Position numbers and translations under genes: made by a program
The notes under the pieces: generated by a model
What the model saw: only the letters and a program-made list of their open reading frames with translations
Told to the model about the DNA's origin: nothing
The model's database searches: none
Part shown: positions 50,313 through 59,251 of the stretch, in pieces
Layout: every line of letters starts with the position of its first letter
How positions within the stretch are numbered: the stretch's first letter is position 1
Assembly (NCBI RefSeq): GCF_013149785.1
Contig: NZ_JABEZU010000004.1
Coordinates: forward strand, 333,930 to 397,929
DNA from: Isoptericola halotolerans
GTDB lineage: Bacteria; Actinomycetota; Actinomycetes; Actinomycetales; Cellulomonadaceae
Length of the DNA stretch: 64,000 nt
Reading direction: 5' to 3'

Positions 50313-51745
50313 GACCCTCGATCGGGCTCTCGCTGGGGGAGCGCTACCGCCTCACCCGCCAGATCGCCGTCGGCGGCATGGGCGAGGTCTGGGTGGCCGA
50401 CGACGGCTACCTCGGCCGGGACGTCGCGGTCAAGGTGCTTCGCGAGGAGTTCACCGGCAACGAGGACTTCCTCAAGCGACTGCGTACCGAGGCGCGCAAC
50501 AGCGCCGCCCTGTCGCACCCGAACATCGCGCAGATGTACGACTACGGCGAGCAGGACGGCGCCGGGTTCCTCGTCATGGAGCTGGTGCTGGGCGAGCCCC
50601 TCGCGGACCTGCTCGAACGCGAGCCCGTGGTCACGCCGCGCAAGCTGCTCCCCATCCTGTCGGCGACAGCCCGCGGCCTGCACCATGCCCACAAGGCCAA
50701 GGTGGTCCACCGGGACGTCAAGCCGGGCAACATCCTGCTGGAGCACGACGGTGGTGTGAAGATCACCGACTTCGGCGTTTCCCTGGCCGCGAACCAGGCG
50801 ACGATGACGGCGACCGGCATGGTCATGGGCACCGCGCAGTACCTCTCGCCCGAGCAGGCCGTCGGCCAGCCCGCGACGGCCGCCTCGGACCTCTACGCGC
50901 TGGGGATCGTCGCCTACGAGGGCACGGTGGGCAAGCGTCCCTTCACCGGGTCGACGCCGGTGGACATCGCCGTCGCGCACGTCAACAACGCGGTGCCGCC
51001 CCTGCCGCCGACGGTCCATCCCGGGCTGAACGACGTCATCATGCGGATGCTCGCGAAGGACCCGAACAAGAGACCCTCCTCCGGCGCCGCGCTGGCCGAC
51101 GAGCTGGACGCGCTCGCCCGCGAGATCGCCGAGGACCCGCTCGGCGCCCGTTCGCGCGCCGCTCGCCGTGCCGCCCGCACGGGACGCCCGGCACCGGTCC
51201 GGCACGCACGGCCCGACGACGCCGTCCCCCCTCCACGCTCGCTCGATCCGGTGGCGGCCGACGCGCCGGCCCGCGCGCCGTCGACCCCCGACTCCGTCCC
51301 GCCGGCGTCACCCCGCAGCTATCCCGCCCGCCGCGACCTGCGCTCGGGCGGCACCCAGCGGCCCACCCCGCCGCAGGGAGACCCTCGCACGCGGGCCGCG
51401 GCCCGCAGCGACGCGACCCGCACGACGGCGTCGCGCTCGTCGCGCAGCACCCCCACCCCCGTCCGCAGCTCGACGACGACGGGGCAGCGGCTCGGCCCGC
51501 TCGGTCGCCTCTCCTGGCCGCTGCTGGCCCTGCTCGGCCTGCTCGGCGTGCTGCTCGTCGCGACGCTCCTGAGCGGGGTGTTCGGCGGCGACGACGGCGA
51601 TGCCGCCGCGCTGCCGCTCCTGGCAGGGAGTGCACTGATGACTCGACCCGCGCGCCGCCGGGCGATGACCGACCCCGACTCTGGGATGATGCTCCCGGAC
51701 CCGTCGCACCCCGTCGGTGCGACAACGACCCAGAAGGACGTCTGA
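50309..51745 (+). CDS. pknA: PknA: membrane Ser/Thr protein kinase
   Basis: This 478-residue kinase has its catalytic domain in residues about 12-275: glycine loop IAVGGMGEV, VAVKVL with the ATP-binding Lys, catalytic HRDVKPGNIL, DFGVSL and MGTAQYLSPEQ in the activation segment. A long basic Ala/Pro/Arg linker leads to one transmembrane helix (WPLLALLGLLGVLLVATLL), followed by an outside tail of about 50 residues with no PASTA repeats, as in mycobacterial PknA. The ATG overlaps the pbpA stop, and the stop directly precedes pknB. Confidence 0.94.
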   Translation: MRPSIGLSLGERYRLTRQIAVGGMGEVWVADDGYLGRDVAVKVLREEFTGNEDFLKRLRTEARNSAALSHPNIAQMYDYGEQDGAGFLVMELVLGEPLADLLEREPVVTPRKLLPILSATARGLHHAHKAKVVHRDVKPGNILLEHDGGVKITDFGVSLAANQATMTATGMVMGTAQYLSPEQAVGQPATAASDLYALGIVAYEGTVGKRPFTGSTPVDIAVAHVNNAVPPLPPTVHPGLNDVIMRMLAKDPNKRPSSGAALADELDALAREIAEDPLGARSRAARRAARTGRPAPVRHARPDDAVPPPRSLDPVAADAPARAPSTPDSVPPASPRSYPARRDLRSGGTQRPTPPQGDPRTRAAARSDATRTTASRSSRSTPTPVRSSTTTGQRLGPLGRLSWPLLALLGLLGVLLVATLLSGVFGGDDGDAAALPLLAGSALMTRPARRRAMTDPDSGMMLPDPSHPVGATTTQKDV

Positions 51746-53818
51746 GTGGTGGACAACACGCCCCGAGTACTCGCGGGCCGGTACGAGGTCGGTGAGCTCA
51801 TCGGCCGCGGTGGCATGGCCGAGGTGCACATCGGTCACGACACGCGCCTCGGCCGCACCGTCGCGATCAAGGTGCTGCGTTCCGACCTCGCCCGCGACCC
51901 GTCGTTCCTCGCCCGGTTCCGGCGCGAGGCGCAGTCGGCGGCCGCGCTGAACCACCCGGCGATCGTCGCGGTCTACGACACCGGCGAGGACACCTCCACC
52001 GACGCGACCGGGAACCAGGTCCACATCCCGTTCATCGTCATGGAGTACGTCGAGGGCCACACGGTCCGCGACATCCTGGCCGACGGTGCCGCCGTGCCCA
52101 TCGAGGAGGCCGTGGAGATCACGGTCGGCATCCTCAGCGCGCTGGAGTACTCCCACCACGCGGGCATCGTGCACCGTGACATCAAGCCGGCCAACGTGAT
52201 GATCACGCCGACGGGCGCGGTCAAGGTGATGGACTTCGGCATCGCGCGGGCGATGGCGGACTCCGCCGCCACCATGACCCAGGGGCAGGCCGTCATCGGC
52301 ACCGCCCAGTACCTCTCGCCCGAGCAGGCTCGGGGCGAGCAGGTCGACGCCCGCAGCGACCTGTACTCCACCGGCTGCGTGCTCTTCGAGCTCCTCACCG
52401 GCCGGCCGCCGTTCGTCGGGGACTCCCCGGTGGCGCTGGCCTACCAGCACGTGGGTCAGGAGCCGCAGCGGCCCAGCGAGATCGCCAACGACGTCCCCGA
52501 GGTGCTCGACCGGATCACCCTCACCGCGCTCACGAAGGACCGCGACCAGCGGTACTCGTCGGCCGGCGAGTTCCGGTCGGACCTCGAGGCTGCGATGCGA
52601 GGCGGTCATGTCATGGCGCCGGGCCTCGGCGCGCTCGGGGCCGGTGCCGCCGCGGGGTACGCCGCCACGCAGGTGCTGGGCGACCCGAACGGCACCCAGG
52701 TGATGTCCCCGGCCGGCGAGCCCTCGCCGTGGGGTCAGACCGGCCTTCCGGCGGACCAGACGGCCGTCGGGACCCCCGCCGAGGCGGACGAGGAGGACAA
52801 GGGGAGCCGCAAGTGGCTCTGGTGGACCCTCATCGGCGTCGGTGTCCTGGCTCTGGCTGCCATCCTGTTCTTCTGGCTCAGCGGGGGAGAGGACGATCCC
52901 GACCTCGTCACGGTGCCCGAGCTCACGGCGAACATGAGCCGGACGGACGCCCAGCGCGCCATCGAGGACGTGGGGCTGGTCTACTCCGAGCGCGTCGAGG
53001 AGTCCGAGGAGCCCGAGAACACCCTGACCCGCTCCGATCCCGCCAGCGGTGAGGAGGTCGAGGCAGGCTCCCAGGTGGTCGTGTTCTTCTCCGGCGGACC
53101 GGAGACGTTCCCGATGCCCGACGTCACAGGGATGAGCCAACAGCAGGCCGAGAACGAGATCGAGGACGCAGGCCTCCAGGTCGGCAGCGTCGACGAGGAG
53201 GGCAGCGGATCGGTCTCCGAGGGCGACGTCATCTCCTCGGACCCGTCGCCCGGTGCCGCCGTCAACCCGGGGGACACCGTCGACCTCGTGATCTCGAACG
53301 GCCAGGTCCAGCTCCCGGACCTTCGCGGCATGACGCAGTCGGAGGCCGAGAGCCGCCTCGACGAGCTCGGGTTCAGCTCGACGATCACCACGCAGCCGGT
53401 CCAAGACCCGAACGACGTCGGACGGGTGGTCGACCAGTCGCCGAGCGCGGGATCCGTCCGCCAGGACACCCGCGTCGAGCTGACCATCGGTGGCGAACCC
53501 GAGATCGAGAGGGTCACGGTCCCCGACGTGGTCGGACGGACGGCCGACGACGCCGAGGAGATGCTGGGCGGCCAGACCAACCTCAGCGCGGTCCAGCGCA
53601 CGGCATCCTCGGCCGACTACTGCCCCGGCTTCGTCTCCGCCCAGGACCCGCCGGCCGGGACGGAGCTCGACGAGGGCTCGAACGTCACGATCACCGTGTC
53701 GACGGGCGCGGAGGGCCAGGACTGCAGCGCCGGTGAGGCCACGCCGGCCCCGCCGCAGGACGACGAGGAGCCGGGCTTCGGCTTCGGCGGCGACGACGAG
53801 GACCCCGAGGACGACTGA
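51746..53818 (+). CDS. pknB: PknB: PASTA-domain Ser/Thr protein kinase
   Basis: A 690-residue receptor kinase. The kinase domain (about 10-275) has GRGGMAEV, VAIKVL, HRDIKPANVM and DFGIARAM. A juxtamembrane linker leads to a transmembrane helix (LWWTLIGVGVLALAAILFFW, about 355-375), then four PASTA repeats (for example VPELTANMSRTDAQRAIED and LPDLRGMTQSEAESRLDEL) that sense muropeptides or lipid II. The tail is acidic. The first codon directly follows the pknA stop; two GTG codons in a row (51746, 51749) are possible starts. It closes the operon and converges with trpG across 30 nt. Confidence 0.96.
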   Translation: MVDNTPRVLAGRYEVGELIGRGGMAEVHIGHDTRLGRTVAIKVLRSDLARDPSFLARFRREAQSAAALNHPAIVAVYDTGEDTSTDATGNQVHIPFIVMEYVEGHTVRDILADGAAVPIEEAVEITVGILSALEYSHHAGIVHRDIKPANVMITPTGAVKVMDFGIARAMADSAATMTQGQAVIGTAQYLSPEQARGEQVDARSDLYSTGCVLFELLTGRPPFVGDSPVALAYQHVGQEPQRPSEIANDVPEVLDRITLTALTKDRDQRYSSAGEFRSDLEAAMRGGHVMAPGLGALGAGAAAGYAATQVLGDPNGTQVMSPAGEPSPWGQTGLPADQTAVGTPAEADEEDKGSRKWLWWTLIGVGVLALAAILFFWLSGGEDDPDLVTVPELTANMSRTDAQRAIEDVGLVYSERVEESEEPENTLTRSDPASGEEVEAGSQVVVFFSGGPETFPMPDVTGMSQQQAENEIEDAGLQVGSVDEEGSGSVSEGDVISSDPSPGAAVNPGDTVDLVISNGQVQLPDLRGMTQSEAESRLDELGFSSTITTQPVQDPNDVGRVVDQSPSAGSVRQDTRVELTIGGEPEIERVTVPDVVGRTADDAEEMLGGQTNLSAVQRTASSADYCPGFVSAQDPPAGTELDEGSNVTITVSTGAEGQDCSAGEATPAPPQDDEEPGFGFGGDDEDPEDD

Positions 53819-53848
53819 CACGTCCTCCCGCGCCGCGGGTGGCGCCGC

Positions 53849-54502
53849 TCAGCCCTGGTGGACGAGCGGCGCCATCCCGGCGGACCGTTCCACGGCGCCG
53901 GCGTCGCCGCACACGGCGAGCCAGTTGGCGAGCAGGCGGTGGCCGCCCTCGGTCAGCACCGACTCGGGGTGGAACTGCACCCCGTGCAGCGGCAGCTCAC
54001 GGTGCTGGACGCCCATGACGACGTCGCCGCCCGTGGTGCAGGTGACCTCGAGCTCGTCGGGCACCGTGGCCGGCTCCACCGCGAGCGAGTGGTAGCGCGT
54101 CGCCGTGAAGGGTGAGCCCAGGCCGTCGAGGACGCCGACGCCCTGGTGCTCCACCTGGCTCGTCTTGCCGTGCATGAGCTCGGCCGCGTGCGACACGGTC
54201 GCCCCGTAGACCTCGGCGAGGGCCTGGTGCCCGAGGCAGACGCCCAGCATCGGGGTCGCCGACCGTGCGCAGGCCCGGATCACGTCCTCCGAGGATCCCG
54301 CCTGCTTCGGCGTGCCCGGTCCCGGCGAGACGAGGACGCCGTCGAAGGGCGTGCCGTCGTCGTGCCAGAACCGGCCGTCCGCGTCGGGCTCGGGCACGGC
54401 GTCGTTGCGCACCACGGTGGTGCGGGCCCCGAGCTGGTCGAGGTAGCCGACGATCGTGTAGACGAAGGAGTCGTAGTTGTCGACGACGAGGATGGAGGTC
54501 AT
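53849..54502 (-). CDS. trpG: Class I glutamine amidotransferase (TrpG/PabA-like)
   Basis: A 217-residue amidotransferase that supplies ammonia for anthranilate or aminodeoxychorismate synthesis. The catalytic Cys is in LGVCLGHQAL, and the His-Glu pair in GVQFHPESVLTEGG. The oxyanion region is VSPGPGTP. The start MTSILVVDNYDSFVY is typical. The chorismate-binding partner is not in the window. At this site in actinobacterial genomes the gene is annotated trpG or pabA. Its ATG overlaps the stop of the upstream small membrane-protein gene. Confidence 0.95.
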   Translation of the reverse strand: MTSILVVDNYDSFVYTIVGYLDQLGARTTVVRNDAVPEPDADGRFWHDDGTPFDGVLVSPGPGTPKQAGSSEDVIRACARSATPMLGVCLGHQALAEVYGATVSHAAELMHGKTSQVEHQGVGVLDGLGSPFTATRYHSLAVEPATVPDELEVTCTTGGDVVMGVQHRELPLHGVQFHPESVLTEGGHRLLANWLAVCGDAGAVERSAGMAPLVHQG

Positions 54503-54663
54503 GGGTGCGCCTCGACGGTGTTGTCGTTGATGGGGACGTACGTGGAGAGCCAGGGGAAGAACCACTCGAAGCAGACCCAGACGAGGGCCACGGCCATCAC
54601 GAGCAGGAACAGCACCCGGAACCATGCGGGTCCTGGGAGGATACGCCACAGTCCGCCGTACAT
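54499..54663 (-). CDS. Small single-span membrane protein
   Basis: This 54-residue protein has an N-terminal amphipathic part (MYGGLWRILPGPAW), one membrane helix (VLFLLVMAVALVWVCFEWFF) and a short polar tail. Both ends overlap neighbours by ATGA (sortase stop upstream, trpG start downstream), strong evidence that it is translated. Small proteins of this sort occur at this place in related genomes; I know no function. Association with the sortase is possible. Confidence 0.75.
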   Translation of the reverse strand: MYGGLWRILPGPAWFRVLFLLVMAVALVWVCFEWFFPWLSTYVPINDNTVEAHP

Positions 54664-55451
54664 CAGGCCTCCTCGTCGCCGCTGCCGCGCACCTGGACGC
54701 CCGCCTCGATCAGCTCGATGGGGGTCCCTTCCTCGACCGGCGCCCAGTAGTCGAGCTCGCCGTAGACGATGAAGCGCTGGGCCGCCGAGTACATCGGGTG
54801 GCAGGCCGTCAACGTCAGGAGCCGGTCGGTGAGCTCGGGCACCGGCTCGCCGGGCATCAGGCCGGGCACCGGCGAGATGACCTCGACCTGGTTCGGCCAG
54901 ACGATCTCGTCCGACGTCGTGCGGTAGACGTACCAGGTGGTCTCGGTGCGGAACACCAGCGGGTCGCCCTCCTGGAGCTCCGCGACCAGGTGGTACGGCT
55001 TGCCGTAGGTGGTGCGGTGCCCGGCCGTGGCGAAGTTGCCGACGTCGCCGGGCATGGCGGTGCCGGGGTAGTGCCCGGCACCGAGCCGGTCGAGCACCCG
55101 CTCCTTGTCGATTCCCTGCGCCACCGGGGTCACGTAGTCCGCTCCCCAGCGCGGCACGTACAGCTCGGCGAAGACCGTCTCGTCCGGCGGCTCCTCCATG
55201 ACGGGAGGCTCGCCGCGGTGCTCGCCCGCGATCGCCGGACCGTCCTCGTCGTCGACGACGGACGGCGGCTCCGGCCACTCCAGCTCCGCGAGGATCTCGG
55301 TGTGCAGGCGTTCCGCCTGCACGTCCGTCCACCACAGCTGCCACACGACGAAGAGCCCGAGGAGCACCCCGGCCGTGATGAGCAGCTCGCCGAAGACGCC
55401 GACGACGCCGCTGACCACACCGCCACGGCGCTGCGGCCGCACGTGCCTCAC
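54663..55451 (-). CDS. Class E sortase
   Basis: This 262-residue transpeptidase is anchored by an N-terminal helix (GELLITAGVLLGLFVVWQLW). The catalytic His is in FATAGHRTTYG, and the Cys and Arg are in LTLTACHPMYSAAQRFIVYG, the TLxTC-type site of class E. These enzymes attach proteins with LAXTG-type signals to peptidoglycan in high-GC actinobacteria. The GTG overlaps the DUF881 stop and the TGA overlaps the small membrane-protein start. Confidence 0.94.
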   Translation of the reverse strand: MRHVRPQRRGGVVSGVVGVFGELLITAGVLLGLFVVWQLWWTDVQAERLHTEILAELEWPEPPSVVDDEDGPAIAGEHRGEPPVMEEPPDETVFAELYVPRWGADYVTPVAQGIDKERVLDRLGAGHYPGTAMPGDVGNFATAGHRTTYGKPYHLVAELQEGDPLVFRTETTWYVYRTTSDEIVWPNQVEVISPVPGLMPGEPVPELTDRLLTLTACHPMYSAAQRFIVYGELDYWAPVEEGTPIELIEAGVQVRGSGDEEA

Positions 55452-56179
55452 GAGAAGACGTCCGTCCCGTCGGGGACGGTGGCGTACCGGAGCTCCTGGC
55501 CCCCCTCGTAGGCGGGCATCTCGATGACGTCGTGCTGCTGCATGTCGTAGCCCAGTCCGATCCACTCGACGTACTGCTGGTAGATCGCCACGCCCGGGGA
55601 CGCGGCGAGCGCGGCCTGCAGGTCCTCGGGGTCACCGATGGCCTCGACGACGAAGGGAGGGGAGAAGACCTTCCCGTGCAGCAGGAGGATGTTGCCCGAG
55701 CACCGGAACGCGCTCGTCGACGTCACCCGTTCACCCTGGAGCGTCATCGCCTCCGCACCGCCCGCCCACAGGGCGTTGATGACGTGCTGGAGATCCTGCT
55801 GGTGCACCACCAGGTCGTCCGGGCGGACGTCGGGCTTCTCCAGCGCCGACAGCGGGGCGTCCTCGAGCGCGACGCTCACTCCCGCACCGGTCGCCGGCCA
55901 GGTCCCGGCCACGACGGACTCCCGGGCGCGCAGCTCCGGGTCGCGGCGCGGCACGTCGACGTCGATCGCCTCGCCCAGCCGGGTGACCTCATCGTCGAGG
56001 GCGCCGACCTGCTCGGCGAGACTCTCGACCCGTGCCGACTCGGCCGAGACCACCGAGGCAAGGTCTCCGGCGTGCCGGCTCTCCTGGTCGCCGGCGAGTC
56101 GGGCGCTGGCCGTGAAGAGCACACCGGAGAGCGCCAGCACGCAGGCCACGGACAGGCCCGAACGAAGCCGTGGTGACAT
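55448..56179 (-). CDS. DUF881-family membrane protein
   Basis: This 243-residue protein has an N-terminal signal-anchor helix (SGLSVACVLALSGVLFTASA), a coiled-coil segment (AESARVESLAEQVGALDDEV) and the DUF881 domain with VALEDAP and LWAGGAEAMTLQGERV. The family is a usual neighbour of crgA and the division genes in actinobacteria, function unknown. I chose the ATG at 56179 because AGGAGGGGG lies before it; an upstream ATG at 56221 has none. It is divergent from crgA. Confidence 0.9.
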   Translation of the reverse strand: MSPRLRSGLSVACVLALSGVLFTASARLAGDQESRHAGDLASVVSAESARVESLAEQVGALDDEVTRLGEAIDVDVPRRDPELRARESVVAGTWPATGAGVSVALEDAPLSALEKPDVRPDDLVVHQQDLQHVINALWAGGAEAMTLQGERVTSTSAFRCSGNILLLHGKVFSPPFVVEAIGDPEDLQAALAASPGVAIYQQYVEWIGLGYDMQQHDVIEMPAYEGGQELRYATVPDGTDVFS

Positions 56180-56300
56180 CGCGGTTCCCCCTCCTGGTGC
56201 CGGTCCGGTACGACTGGCCACTACGCTAGACGAAAAATCCGACGTCGGCGGTCGAGGACGACCCTCGGACGTCGCACAGCATCCCGACAGGAGTCAGCCC

Positions 56301-56555
56301 GTGTCCGAGTCGCAGCCTGCCAAGAAGAAGTCAGACCTCGGGTCGAACCCGACACCCCGCAAGTCGACGGCCAACCCGCCGTGGCTCGTCCCCACGATGC
56401 TCGGTCTGATGCTCGCGGGCCTCGCCTGGATCGTCCTCTACTACCTGACGAGCCAGAACCTCGGGCTCCCGGTGCCGCAGCTGGGCAACTGGAACCTCCT
56501 GGTCGGGTTCGTCCTGATCATCGCAGGGTTCTCGCTGACCACACGCTGGAAGTGA
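56301..56555 (+). CDS. crgA: CrgA cell-division protein
   Basis: An 84-residue protein with a basic cytoplasmic start (SQPAKKKSDLGSNPTPRK) and two membrane helices (LVPTMLGLMLAGLAWIVLYY and LLVGFVLIIAGFSLTTRW). CrgA recruits and regulates division proteins at the septum in actinobacteria. The GTG at 56301 follows ACAGGAG by 7 nt. TACGCT at 56222-56227 is a possible -10 element for the upstream region. The 77 nt after it, to the rhomboid gene, contain no gene. Confidence 0.95.
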   Translation: MSESQPAKKKSDLGSNPTPRKSTANPPWLVPTMLGLMLAGLAWIVLYYLTSQNLGLPVPQLGNWNLLVGFVLIIAGFSLTTRWK

Positions 56556-56632
56556 CACCTGCTGTACAAGTTCCGCCGGTGTGATTCCACACCTGTGCAT
56601 ATCTCTGGGGATAACTGGTACCGCAGCGGTCG

Positions 56633-57511
56633 TCAGAAGAACGCCGGGTAGTCGACGGTCGAGTACTTCCACACCGCCAGCGCGACGAGGACGACGCCGA
56701 CGGCGGCGGGGAGCGCCCAGCCGACCAGCTTCTGCTTGTCACGTGGTGCCGCCGCATAGCCGGCGCCGATCGCGAGGCCGACGACGAGCCCTCCGACGTG
56801 CGCCTGCCAGGCGATGTTCGGCACGAGGAACGGCAGCGCCATGTTGATCGCGATGAGGACGACGATCTGACCGGCGTTGCGGCCCAGGCGGCGCAGCACC
56901 GGGATGATGGCGCCGAAGAGACCGAACACGGCACCCGAGGCGCCCACCACGGGCGTGAGCCAGCTCATGCTCAGCGGGTCGGCCAGCAGGAGCACGCCCA
57001 CCGATCCGCCCAGCGCCGCGAGCAGGTACAGAGCGAGGAAGCGGCCGCGCCCGAACGCCTGCTCGAGGAACGGCCCGACGAGCCACAGGGCGTACATGTT
57101 GAACAGGATGTGCAGCGGCGTGGTCGAGTGCAGGAACGCCGCCGTGAGGAAGCGCCAGGGCTCCGCCTGCCCGACCGCCGGCGCGAAGGCCCACTGCTGG
57201 GTCCAGGCGCCACCGGTGGTCATCTGCAGCAGCCAGCTCACGACGCACAGGCCGATGATCGTCAGGGTGACGACGGGGCGCCCGCCGCGGACCGTGGCGC
57301 CGAACACGGTCCGGGCGCTGCGGGTCGACCGCGCCGCCTGGGCGACGCAGTCGACGCACTGCACACCGACCGGGGCCGGCCGCTGGCACTCGGGACAGGC
57401 CGGGCGGGCGCACCGCTGACACCGCACGTACGCCACCCGGTCGGGGTGACGCGGGCAGACCGGGGGAGCCTCGCCCTGACGATCGACGGGCGGCTGCTGC
57501 GGCGTGCTGAT
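56633..57511 (-). CDS. Rhomboid-family intramembrane protease with N-terminal zinc ribbon
   Basis: A 292-residue protein if it starts at the ATC at 57511. It has an N-terminal zinc-ribbon part (CPRH, then CQRCARPACPEC and CVDC) and a six-helix rhomboid domain with the catalytic Ser in VVGASGAVFG, the His in WQAHVGGLVVG and the oxyanion Asn in LFNMYALW. The first GTG in frame, at 57436, would cut off the CPRH half of the ribbon. The ATC lies five bases after a strong GAGGAG and gives a start (ISTPQQPP) like the MSTPxxPP of relatives, so a rare ATC start or an ATG-to-ATC sequence change is likely. It follows ppiA by 10 nt. Confidence 0.88.
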   Translation of the reverse strand: MSTPQQPPVDRQGEAPPVCPRHPDRVAYVRCQRCARPACPECQRPAPVGVQCVDCVAQAARSTRSARTVFGATVRGGRPVVTLTIIGLCVVSWLLQMTTGGAWTQQWAFAPAVGQAEPWRFLTAAFLHSTTPLHILFNMYALWLVGPFLEQAFGRGRFLALYLLAALGGSVGVLLLADPLSMSWLTPVVGASGAVFGLFGAIIPVLRRLGRNAGQIVVLIAINMALPFLVPNIAWQAHVGGLVVGLAIGAGYAAAPRDKQKLVGWALPAAVGVVLVALAVWKYSTVDYPAFF

Positions 57512-57521
57512 CGTGCGCTCC

Positions 57522-58061
57522 TCAGTCCTCGATCGTGACGCGCTCGATGACGATGTCCTCGACAGGGCGGTCGCCGGGGCGCACCTTCGTCGTGCCGATG
57601 GCGTCGACGACGGCGCGCGACTCGTCGTCGGCGACCTTGCCGAAGATGGAGTGCTTGCCGGTCAGCCAGGACGTCTCGGTCGTCGTGATGAAGAACTGCG
57701 ACCCGTTCGTGCCCTCGGTGGCGCCGGTGACCGGGTTGCGGCGCTTGCCGGCGTTGGCCATGGCGAGCAGGTACTTCTCGTCGAAGGCGAGCTCGGGGTG
57801 GATCTCGTCGTCGAAGGTGTAGCCGGGCCCGCCGGTGCCGGTGCCCAGCGGGTCGCCGCCCTGGATCATGAAGTTGTCGATCACCCGGTGGAAGATCACG
57901 CCGTCGTACAGCGGGTCGTTGCGCTCGGCGCCCGTGCGCGGGTCGGTCCAGGTCTTGGTCCCCTGGGCGAGCCCGACGAAGTTCGCGACCGTCTTCGGCG
58001 CGTGGTTCGGGAAGAGCTCGAGGCGGATGTCACCGGCGGAGGTGTGGAGAGTTGCGAACAT
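57522..58061 (-). CDS. ppiA: Cyclophilin-type peptidyl-prolyl isomerase
   Basis: A 179-residue cytoplasmic cyclophilin that isomerises Xaa-Pro bonds. The active-site Arg is in GVIFHRVIDNFMIQGGDP, followed by NGSQFFIT and HSIFGKV. It has no signal peptide. The gene is upstream of the rhomboid gene on the same strand, with 10 nt between stop and the proposed ATC start, a pairing found near gyrA in many actinobacteria. Confidence 0.96.
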   Translation of the reverse strand: MFATLHTSAGDIRLELFPNHAPKTVANFVGLAQGTKTWTDPRTGAERNDPLYDGVIFHRVIDNFMIQGGDPLGTGTGGPGYTFDDEIHPELAFDEKYLLAMANAGKRRNPVTGATEGTNGSQFFITTTETSWLTGKHSIFGKVADDESRAVVDAIGTTKVRPGDRPVEDIVIERVTIED

Positions 58062-58147
58062 GCCCCCATCCTCTCACCGAGGACCCGGTTGACTGCCACC
58101 GGGCGTGTAGCGGTGCAGCGTGCCGCATCGAGTGGCACAGTGGTCGC

Positions 58148-59050
58148 ATGGTGCAGACCCCGAAGATCGACTCCGCCAAGGTGAAGGACTCCGCAGCCGA
58201 GGTCACTGCCGCGCTCGTCGGCGCGGGATCCCGTGCCGCGGACAGTGCCAAGGACGCCGCGGGGCAGGCCAAGGACTGGGCTTCCCCGCGCGTCGACACG
58301 TTCATCGAGTGGCTCCGACCCCGCGTCGAGCAGGCATGGAACGAGAGCGTGCAGGCCGCCGCGCCACGTGTCGAGCAGGTCGCCGGCAGGACCGGCCCGC
58401 TCGTCGACAGCGCCCACGACAAGATCGTGGACGAGTACCTGCCGAAGATCGTCGACGTGTTCAACGAGGCCGCCAACCGGGCGGCGATGACCACCGAGGA
58501 AGCCACCAAGGCCGCCAAGAAGGCCGTCAAGGCCGCCGAGAAGTCGGCGCGCAAGGCACAGCGCCGGTCGCGTCGACGCAAGACGCTCGTGTGGACCGCG
58601 GTCATCGGTGGCGCCGCCGCGGCGGGCTACGCCTTCTACCGCCGGGCACAGCCGCAGAACGACCCCTGGGCCGAGCCGTGGGAGCAGTCCACCGCTCCCG
58701 ACTTCGACGGGGTGGCGCGCGACGCGCGGCACGTCGTCGGTGACGCGGCCGAGGCCGTCGGGGAGGCGGCCGGAGCTGCCGTCGCCAAGGGCAAGGAGGC
58801 GTCGGAGAAGCTCTCGGGCAAGGCGGCCGAGGTGAAGGACGACGTCACCGAGGCCGTCCAGGACGTGAAGGAGAAGACGACGGCGCGCACGTCGCGTGCG
58901 CGCAGGTCGACCACCACGGCGGCGAAGGACGCCGTCTCCGACGCGGCCGACGCCGCGAAGAAGGCCACCGACGCCGCCGAGACGAAGGCGGACGAGGCCG
59001 TCGACGCGGCCGACGACGCCGCCAAGAAGGCGACCGACGACAAGAAGTAG
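58148..59050 (+). CDS. Ala/Lys-rich helical-repeat protein with one membrane span
   Basis: A 300-residue protein rich in Ala, Lys, Asp and Glu. Long amphipathic helices flank a central basic stretch (KAQRRSRRRK) and one membrane helix (LVWTAVIGGAAAAGYAFYRR, about residues 143-162). The C-terminal third is LEA- or apolipoprotein-like (DAADAAKKATDAAETKADEA). I do not recognise a named family beyond this. No clear ribosome site precedes the ATG; a GTG one codon later is possible. A strong hairpin follows the stop. Confidence 0.82.
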   Translation: MVQTPKIDSAKVKDSAAEVTAALVGAGSRAADSAKDAAGQAKDWASPRVDTFIEWLRPRVEQAWNESVQAAAPRVEQVAGRTGPLVDSAHDKIVDEYLPKIVDVFNEAANRAAMTTEEATKAAKKAVKAAEKSARKAQRRSRRRKTLVWTAVIGGAAAAGYAFYRRAQPQNDPWAEPWEQSTAPDFDGVARDARHVVGDAAEAVGEAAGAAVAKGKEASEKLSGKAAEVKDDVTEAVQDVKEKTTARTSRARRSTTTAAKDAVSDAADAAKKATDAAETKADEAVDAADDAAKKATDDKK

Positions 59051-59071
59051 CGTCACGACGACGCGTCGAGC

Positions 59072-59115
59072 ACGACGAGAGCCTCCGCCCCGTCCGGGGC
59101 GGAGGCTCTCGTCGT
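59072..59115. terminator. Perfect 21-bp hairpin, probable terminator
   Basis: ACGACGAGAGCCTCCGCCCC plus G (59072-59092) is exactly complementary to 59095-59115, with only TC between the arms. It lies 21 nt beyond the stop of the helical-repeat gene and can act on both strands. Confidence 0.85.
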
Positions 59116-59202
59116 CCTGCGGTGCCGGTGGGCGGAGTCGCACATCGTGGAGGTGGAGGCCGCCCGGGCCGCGTGCGACGACGCGGCACCCCTCCTCGCA
59201 CG

Positions 59203-59239
59203 CCAGAGGCCCTCCACCACGACGGGAGAGGGCCTCTGG
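59203..59239 (-). terminator. Hairpin terminator downstream of tRNA-Ala
   Basis: A 12-bp perfect stem, CCAGAGGCCCTC with GAGGGCCTCTGG, encloses a 13-nt loop. It lies 12 nt beyond the 3' end of the leftward tRNA-Ala. Confidence 0.75.
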
Positions 59240-59251
59240 GACGAAGTTCTG

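Noticed and set aside
50309-51745. Pseudokinase status for PknA because of its unusual basic C-terminal part
   Set aside because: The ATP-binding Lys, HRD and DFG motifs are all intact, and a linker plus one membrane helix is normal for PknA.
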